64,000 nt of DNA from Phyto melanocephala (lineage: Eukaryota; Arthropoda; Insecta; Diptera; Rhinophoridae): positions 74,473,126-74,537,125 of the forward strand of contig OW799237.1 in assembly GCA_941918925.1 (NCBI GenBank), written 5' to 3'. Every line of letters begins with the position of its first letter. Positions within the stretch are counted from its first letter, which is position 1. The notes beneath the pieces were generated by a model. The model was given only the letters and a program-made list of their open reading frames with translations, had not been told where the DNA came from and searched no databases. Positions 59,501 to 64,000 of this stretch are shown one piece after another. Position numbers and translations under genes: made by a program.

Positions 59501-61740
59501 TGATTGCCGACTTTTTATTATATCCAAAAACGTTAGTTCAAGAAACATGGAAAACAAATATAAATTGGGATGATTCCATTCCTGATAAACTTCATAAACG
59601 TTGGCAATCTTGGTGGGGCAAATTTAATCAAGTTAAAGAGTTTAAAATTCCCCGATGTTTGTCGTTAAACTTATTCCATAGTGATAACATTCAACTTCAT
59701 ATATTTGTGGATGCCAGTCAAGAAGCCTTTGCTGCCGTTTGTTATCTCAGGATTGCTTATGATGATGAAGTAGATGTCTCTTTTGTTATTGGAAAAATAC
59801 GTTGTGCTTCAAAAAAGCTTGTGAGTATACCTCGTCTTGAGCTTCAAGCTTCAGTTTTAGGTGTAAGATTGTTCAAGTCAATTATACAAAACCTTGAGGT
59901 CAAAATATCTTCATATCATTTCTGGTCTGATTCCCAAACCGTTTTGCGTTGGATTTATTCCACAGAACGTCGTTTTAAAGCATACGTAAGTCATAGAATT
60001 GCGGAAATATTAAGACATACAAAGCCTGAACAGTGGAAGTGGGTCCCTACTCAACTCAACACAGCAGACGCTGGAACACGAACAATATATCCGCCAAAGA
60101 TTGATTCCCAAAGCAAGTGGATTGTGGGCCCTTCTTTCTTGAGAGGTGATGAAAGTGATTGGCCTAAATCTTTAATAAATATACCAAGCCATAGCTTAGA
60201 AGATGAAATAAAGCCAAACCTTTTAGTTAACAAAAGGACTTGTCAGATTTTCGAATACGACAGGTTTTCATCGTATTTAAAATTAAAAAGGACAGTTGCC
60301 TGGGTAAATCGATTTGTAAACCATGAATATGGTAGATCAATGCAACTATCTGTAGTAGAACTTGACAAAGCTGAGAAATTAATATGTCGTCTGGTTCAGG
60401 AAGAGGAGTTTCCAAAAGAAGTCAATTATCTGAGAAATGGACAAAAGATATCAAAATGTAGTCCAATTTACGCACTGATTCCAGTTATGTATTCAGATGG
60501 TCTATTAAGAATTAATAGTCGTCTAACCGAAGCCACTTATATACCTTTTGATGCCAGAAAACCTATCATTCTTCCTCAAAAACATCGTGTTTCTGAATTA
60601 ATTATAAAATTTTATCATGATAAGAATTACCATCAAAATATCTCGTTGACTCTAAATGAAGTAAGACAAAAATTTTGGATACCACATATCAAATCAGTTA
60701 TAAGGAATGTTATTCGCAATTGCTTTGTCTGTAAGAATGATTTAGTACAACCAAAACAACCGCGAATGGGTGAGTTGCCATTAGATCGTTACACTCCACA
60801 TGTTCGACCTTTTTCTTATACTGGAGTTGACTTATTTGGACCATTCAATGTAACTATTGGACGGCGAAGAGAAAAGCGGTGGGCTGTTATATTCACTTGT
60901 CTTACAATACGTGCCGTACATATCGAAGTTGCTGAAAATCTTTCAACAGATGCGTTTATAATTTGTTTAAGAAATTTTATTAATCGCCGAGGAACACCAG
61001 TTCGAATTAGAAGTGATAATGGAACAAATTTTTTATGTGCTCAAAAATTGTTGAAGAGTGAAGATCAGCTTTTAAACATTGACGAAATAAACAATGAGGC
61101 AATAAAACGAAATATTGAATGGATATTCAATTGTCCTATAAACCCAAGTTCTGGAGGCTGTTGGGAACGATTAATTCGTGTAGTAAAACGACTTTTGCAA
61201 AAAATATTAAAAGATGTAGCACCAAGAGTTGAAACATTAAGAAGCGTTCTTATTGAAGCCGAGAATGTCGTAAATTCTAGGCCACTCACAGAAATACCAA
61301 TATCATCGAAAGACGAGGAACCGTTAACACCGAATCATTTCCTGATCGGATGTTTAAATTCAACTCAAACAAGAAATTTTACAAATTCAGAAATTTGCTT
61401 ACGTAAACAGTGGCGTATCGTCCAAAATATAAAAGATCATCTGTGGAAAAGATGGATTAAAGAATATTTACCACAATTGTTATGCAGATCAAAATGGCTA
61501 GAAGAAGCAGAACCATTGAAAATAAATGATGTTGTTTTGATTTGTGATTCTACTCTACCTCGCCACAAATGGCTTAAAGGCATTGTTTTAAAAACATACC
61601 CGGCAAAGGATGGTCAAATTCGATTTGTAGATTTAAAAACAAAAAATGGAGTTCTTCGACGTCCGTCATCAAAGCTCGCCTTATTAAGTGTGAATCAAAT
61701 TGATTCACGAGGGGGGGAAATGTTAGATCCACTTGTGTAA
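56560..61740 (+). CDS. Bel-Pao gag-pol polyprotein, intact
   Basis: 1726 codons from an ATG about 110 bp after the 5' LTR. Gag: residues 1-75 helical, 75-130 a low-complexity stretch with repeated GN.PLN/SGN.PH, 135-300 a DUF1759-like capsid region. Zinc knuckles: C333-x2-C-x3-H340-x4-C345 and C366-x2-C-x4-H374-x4-C379. Protease: FDEGSS with D456. RT: D786 in the AADI box and YVDD at 863-866. RNase H: FVDAS with D1051. Integrase: zinc finger ending C1388-x2-C1391; catalytic D1424 (GVDLFG), D1486 (RSDNG), E1536 (CWER). A DUF5641-like C-terminus completes the protein. All active-site residues are present and order is canonical. Expression as one polyprotein is inferred; no frameshift site is needed. 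Confidence 0.96.
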   Translation: MAKRYDLRSQVGSAEDLNTTIIDAGEEPVSQSQFAEFLTCLQELTKSVADSRNEITFLRSQMCARQQQQEPEIPGGNGNMGSVPLNSGNVPHELIENRGNAPLNNVNVPLNSGNIPHDSVLPQEIPLVYCDPAHKLYDLPQFSGVAEDWPLFITNFRETTNMYKYSNRQNLMRLQKCIHGEAREAVISMLIYPDSVPKVIEELEFRYGRPDILVRSQLIKIQQFPAINNKKLSQFIEFSTKVRNVVTFLNSSNCTHHLMNTTLLEELVNKLPADKQFDWARFAMRIKPYPTITDFSEWISDMARVVSLMPISSSQAIQAKQIMVIDKTKKVQCVICKNDHNITKCKEFENMILPTRWEKVKQLKLCFSCLHKGHGTASCRNKKTCGIDDCRKNHHKMLHCSNRPALEILSLRNHENSQSLQPILNCRTQQASILFKIFPVIIYGPAGCFKVYAMFDEGSSISLIDEKTANQLSVKGKPYPLTLQWYGDKIVTEKSRKVHFEIKGVQENMSRYTLKNVHTIPNLNLPTQNFNKSRYSELHSLPLQDYYNVSPVILLGLDNSHLGVASHVKECKDVSLIAAETKLGWIIYGPTNYLTPPTSTVMCINDNDIHNIVEKFIENENFGTTSNAEVLLSDENIKAKEIIENTTRKIGNKFEIGLLWKKYPPQLPSSFEMAKRRLLVVEKKMSQDPQFAVKYIKEIDKYLDKGYARKLTKEEINDSSVPIWYLPHFGVESPYKPDKLRIVFDAAAKVGDVSLNTSLVKGPEQAKPLIGILMKFRQGSIGVAADIREMFSQIKIRPKDQHSQRFLWRNGDPKKLIQYYAMESMIFGAICSPCCAKYIKNLNALQFSKKFPEACAAVIEKHYVDDFVCSFNSEEEAVRLCQEVVYIHSEGGFELRGFVSNSKQVEYFMNNASSDALTSVNMEKQASADKILGMYWKKEEDVFIFQTQFHCLSPAVLDQSRVPTKRELLKITMSIFDPFGMIADFLLYPKTLVQETWKTNINWDDSIPDKLHKRWQSWWGKFNQVKEFKIPRCLSLNLFHSDNIQLHIFVDASQEAFAAVCYLRIAYDDEVDVSFVIGKIRCASKKLVSIPRLELQASVLGVRLFKSIIQNLEVKISSYHFWSDSQTVLRWIYSTERRFKAYVSHRIAEILRHTKPEQWKWVPTQLNTADAGTRTIYPPKIDSQSKWIVGPSFLRGDESDWPKSLINIPSHSLEDEIKPNLLVNKRTCQIFEYDRFSSYLKLKRTVAWVNRFVNHEYGRSMQLSVVELDKAEKLICRLVQEEEFPKEVNYLRNGQKISKCSPIYALIPVMYSDGLLRINSRLTEATYIPFDARKPIILPQKHRVSELIIKFYHDKNYHQNISLTLNEVRQKFWIPHIKSVIRNVIRNCFVCKNDLVQPKQPRMGELPLDRYTPHVRPFSYTGVDLFGPFNVTIGRRREKRWAVIFTCLTIRAVHIEVAENLSTDAFIICLRNFINRRGTPVRIRSDNGTNFLCAQKLLKSEDQLLNIDEINNEAIKRNIEWIFNCPINPSSGGCWERLIRVVKRLLQKILKDVAPRVETLRSVLIEAENVVNSRPLTEIPISSKDEEPLTPNHFLIGCLNSTQTRNFTNSEICLRKQWRIVQNIKDHLWKRWIKEYLPQLLCRSKWLEEAEPLKINDVVLICDSTLPRHKWLKGIVLKTYPAKDGQIRFVDLKTKNGVLRRPSSKLALLSVNQIDSRGGEMLDPLV
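61709..61720 (+). promoter_or_regulatory. Polypurine tract
   Basis: GAGGGGGGGAAA immediately before the 3' LTR, the usual primer for plus-strand DNA synthesis. It is also translated as part of the ORF (GGE). A primer-binding site directly after the 5' LTR could not be matched to a tRNA by eye. Confidence 0.85.
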
Positions 61741-61882
61741 AATGTACTTGTTTTACGAAAATGAAACAATCAATGTAAACTTTCAAATACTGTTATTGAA
61801 AACTTTCAAATATTTTAAAAAATAAAACATTTTTATTATTATTCATACAAAACTGAACAAATTAAGTATTCAATTTTTTACA
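61721..61882 (+). repeat. 3' LTR of the Bel-Pao element
   Basis: Identical to the 5' LTR over all 162 bases by eye. The last six codons of the gag-pol ORF and its TAA lie within its first 20 bases. Confidence 0.95.
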
Positions 61883-61887
61883 ATCTG

Positions 61888-62130
61888 AGTGTATTTAAAT
61901 AAATAAAGTGCTCTTAATGTTATAACGAATTTCAACTGTTTCTGGTTGCAATAAAAGAACTCAAAGTTTATTTAAAGGAAATAAGCCAACATTTATAAAA
62001 GGTATAAATGTAACAATATTAAAAAGTTACACACGTAAATAAAAATATTTTAAAATCACAAGTTTGTTTGTGTGTACATTGAATAAACATTTATACGTAT
62101 AAACAGTTATATTGTTTTTTTGTGTCGATT
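61888..62130. other. Non-coding right flank of the Bel-Pao element
   Basis: AT-rich sequence with AATAAA strings near 61900-61910; GTTACA at 62026-62031 may be the far end of the LTR-like sequence into which the Bel-Pao element inserted. Confidence 0.3.
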
Positions 62131-62134
62131 TTTT

Positions 62135-64000
62135 TTTTCTAGTTTTCACATAGATGACGAAAAATTACATCCTTCGAATGCTGAACACCAATTGTTTTTT
62201 ACAAACCTTGCAGAATTTTCTGGTTGATCTCCTCTTTTCACACATGTAGCGTTCTTGTTTGAACACGTACTGGTTCAGTAAAATTATAAGACTTTACTGT
62301 TTGGCCAAACATGCATTCAATTCCACTGGGAGATGAAAAATGTCTCATAATTTTATGATTTTCTGAGCGGCTCTGAATTGCGTCTTCTTCGGATTTCTTC
62401 TCAGGACTTAAGGTTAGGATTATTTTCCATATAGATGACAAAAGTTTCAAATGCAGCCACGTCAATAATATTATAAAACAAGTAACAGCGCTATATTCGG
62501 CCGTACCGAATCTTATATACCCTTCACAACGTGTAGTCATGCAATAACAATTGTTTGTATCACCATTCATATAAAATACGTAGATACATACATGTAAAAA
62601 CCATACCAAAAAAACAAAAAAATTGCAAAAAAAATATATCAAAAATAAGAAAAAAAAATGATAAAAAAATTACAAAAAAATATTTAAAAAAATAAATAAA
62701 AAAAATTGTAAAAAATTTTTTAAAATTTTTTTTAAAAAAAATTAAAAAAAGTAATAAAATAAAAATAATATATTAAATAAAATACAATACTATTTTTTTG
62801 GTTTAGCTGGAATTCGATGTCGCGTTTACTTTATACAGTATATATGTATGTTGTAGTTGTAACTGTGTAAAAAAACGAGGTGGTCGTGGTTTTTTGCACA
62901 TATCTCAGAAAGTTATGGGGCGATTGTGCTGAATTTCAATAGCGATTAATTCCTGGATATTTCCAAGAGATTGATACCATATACAGATCTGAGTAACATA
63001 TAGTTGCTTCTAAAAGTTTATTTCAATCAACACACAGACGGACAGACGGTCAGGGCTTAGTCGACTCCTCTATTTATAAGCTTTCAGAAAATATATACTT
63101 TATGGGGTCGGAAATGAAAATTGTAGAAATTACAAACGGAATGACAAAACTATATATACCCTTGTGCACCACAGGTGAAGGGTATAAAAACGCTAAGGGC
63201 CATCTGTTTGTTCTCTTTGTCGTATATTCGCACAGACATTTATCCATGTTGTCAATTCCATCTCTGCTTTTATTATAATCCAGAATCATTACTGGCTCCT
63301 TTTTTTCACCTCCAACCTCGGTATTATAATATGATCTAGATAGTATCACAACCGATTTGTTTTCTTTTTTTTCGGGATATATGAGCATATACTAATGTGG
63401 TTGCTAAATCCAAAGACTGAAGACTTTACTTCTCTACCTTGGGGATTAGAAAATTCAACCAAAAAAAATGTTCGACTTTTGTTCACGGTGCCCAAGATAG
63501 ACAAGTTATAGTTCAACATCAGAGAAGAGGCCAAATTTTAACTTGTAAAAAAGTTGTCACAGACGATGTTTCGTTTACTTCCACGAAAACGGTTGCAACA
63601 CAAATCTTTGACTACTCGTTCACCCTGATTTTTTTCCCTTTCTCCAGAAGGATCCAAGCCAGTATATATCTTTCCACTGAGTGGAAAAGATGTAAGAGAA
63701 TCGCAATCTCACCAAACCTTTATTCCGTATTTCGCAGGTTTTGAAGGAATATACTGAGTGAATCCTGTACCACCACGAAAGGGATAAAGTTGCTCATCAA
63801 CAGTTATGTTGGCTCCTGCCACATAGTTGTTCTGTAGGTTTCTATTCAGCATCAGAAAAATGTCAAATATGGCTGCTACTTGTAAGTACTATCATTATCA
63901 AATCTGAAGTAGCAGCTTGTAGACCAAAAACGTTGAAGGTCCATCCAAGCACGATACGAAGAATGGGAATTAGTTTTCCTTAAATCAGTTGTATGGACCA
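62135..64000 (-). pseudogene. piggyBac-type transposase relic, runs off the right edge
   Basis: Minus strand. RFDNDST (about 63900) is followed by VDEQLYPFRGGTGFTQYIP and SKPAKYGIKVW (63700-63800, first catalytic D). Next come GTVNKSRTFFLVEFSNPQGR (63420-63500) and MILDYNKSRDGIDNMDK (63235-63290, later catalytic D). Then comes TTKRTNRWPLA, an insertion of a DINE-1-like copy, and beyond it NIIDVAAFETFVIYMENNP (62400-62470) and a basic C-terminus toward 62140. Frameshifts and stops interrupt it. A separate lineage from the relic at 15.8-16.7 kb. The N-terminus lies beyond the window. Confidence 0.85.
62479..63185 (-). mobile_element. DINE-1-like element (family A), copy 6
   Basis: Starts CAAGTAACAGCGCTATATTC with intact hairpin ATTCGGC/ACCGAAT-like end, has the A-rich centre (62600-62800), TTGGTTTAGCTGGAATTCGA, GACGGACAGACGG and ends CCACAGGTGAAGGGTAT at 63185. 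It interrupts the piggyBac transposase between the codons for RWPLA and FYNIIDVA, which lets the element's ends be read off: ATACCC at one side and CTTACTTG at the other, within a T-run. Confidence 0.9.

Larger units (their letters stand above)
56281..61887 (+). mobile_element. Complete Bel-Pao LTR retrotransposon
   Basis: Target duplication ATCTG (56281-56285 and 61883-61887), two LTRs of 162 bp, one long gag-pol ORF and a polypurine tract. Five-base duplications and a single fused ORF with an A17-type protease region are standard for Bel-Pao. The two LTRs are identical by inspection and the ORF has no stop, so the insertion should be young and may be competent. No env-like gene is present. 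Confidence 0.96.

Overview
The window looks like a repeat-dominated stretch of a fly chromosome (Diptera, Brachycera; possibly a calyptrate, but I cannot name the species). The evidence is a very AT-rich background, spliced coding sequence, and many kinds of eukaryotic transposon. At least eight copies belong to a short interspersed family whose ends (ATACCC... hairpin on one side, a GGCCGTGCC-loop hairpin and CTTACTTG on the other) and internal blocks (ACTTTATGGGGTC, GTCCGTCTGTCTG) resemble DINE-1/INE-1 elements of Drosophila. Nothing here is prokaryotic.

Layout. 1-13883 is one satellite array of about 80 monomers in 158, 170 and 172 bp length classes. It runs in one orientation to 8979 and in the opposite orientation from 8980, and it shows higher-order duplications at offsets of 2574, 3084 and 1004 bp. 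13884-15600 is AT-rich with a diverged ~120-bp repeat split by a TA-flanked 419-bp inverted-repeat element. 15601-21105 is bounded by TTAA and piggyBac-like termini and holds a decayed piggyBac transposase plus a DINE-1-like copy that itself carries a 377-bp MITE. 21303-22850 is a DNA transposon with perfect 29-bp terminal repeats, a TGTT target duplication and relics of a transposase I cannot place in a named superfamily. 23392-24291 is a mariner-type element with very long (~176 bp) inverted repeats. 25-37 kb is mostly non-coding, with DINE-1-like copies and a second copy of the MITE. 37739-38538 is a ~800-bp (CTTA)n microsatellite.

The only candidate host gene is an exon at 39254-39561. 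It has a clean acceptor, a good start context and a GTGAGT donor, and I could not identify the protein. Its downstream intron, if the gene continues to the right, would contain the rest of the window or a large part of it.

39.9-50.5 kb is a graveyard of nested elements: a LINE fragment interrupted by a PIF/Harbinger-like element (TAA duplication), an uninterrupted but 5'-truncated RTE-type reverse transcriptase ORF, a Harbinger-like element with a MADF ORF, a pogo/Tigger-like element, three mariner relics, a jockey-like LINE relic and a gag relic. 51.9-54.4 kb is one DINE-1-like copy inserted into another.

56281-61887 is the best-preserved element: a complete Bel-Pao LTR retrotransposon with two identical 162-bp LTRs, an ATCTG target duplication, a polypurine tract and one 1726-codon gag-pol ORF with all catalytic residues visible. 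It is probably a very recent insertion. 62.1-64.0 kb is a second piggyBac transposase relic on the minus strand, split by a DINE-1-like copy and running off the right edge. No tRNA, rRNA or other RNA gene was recognised. Statements about family membership are by eye; no database search was run.
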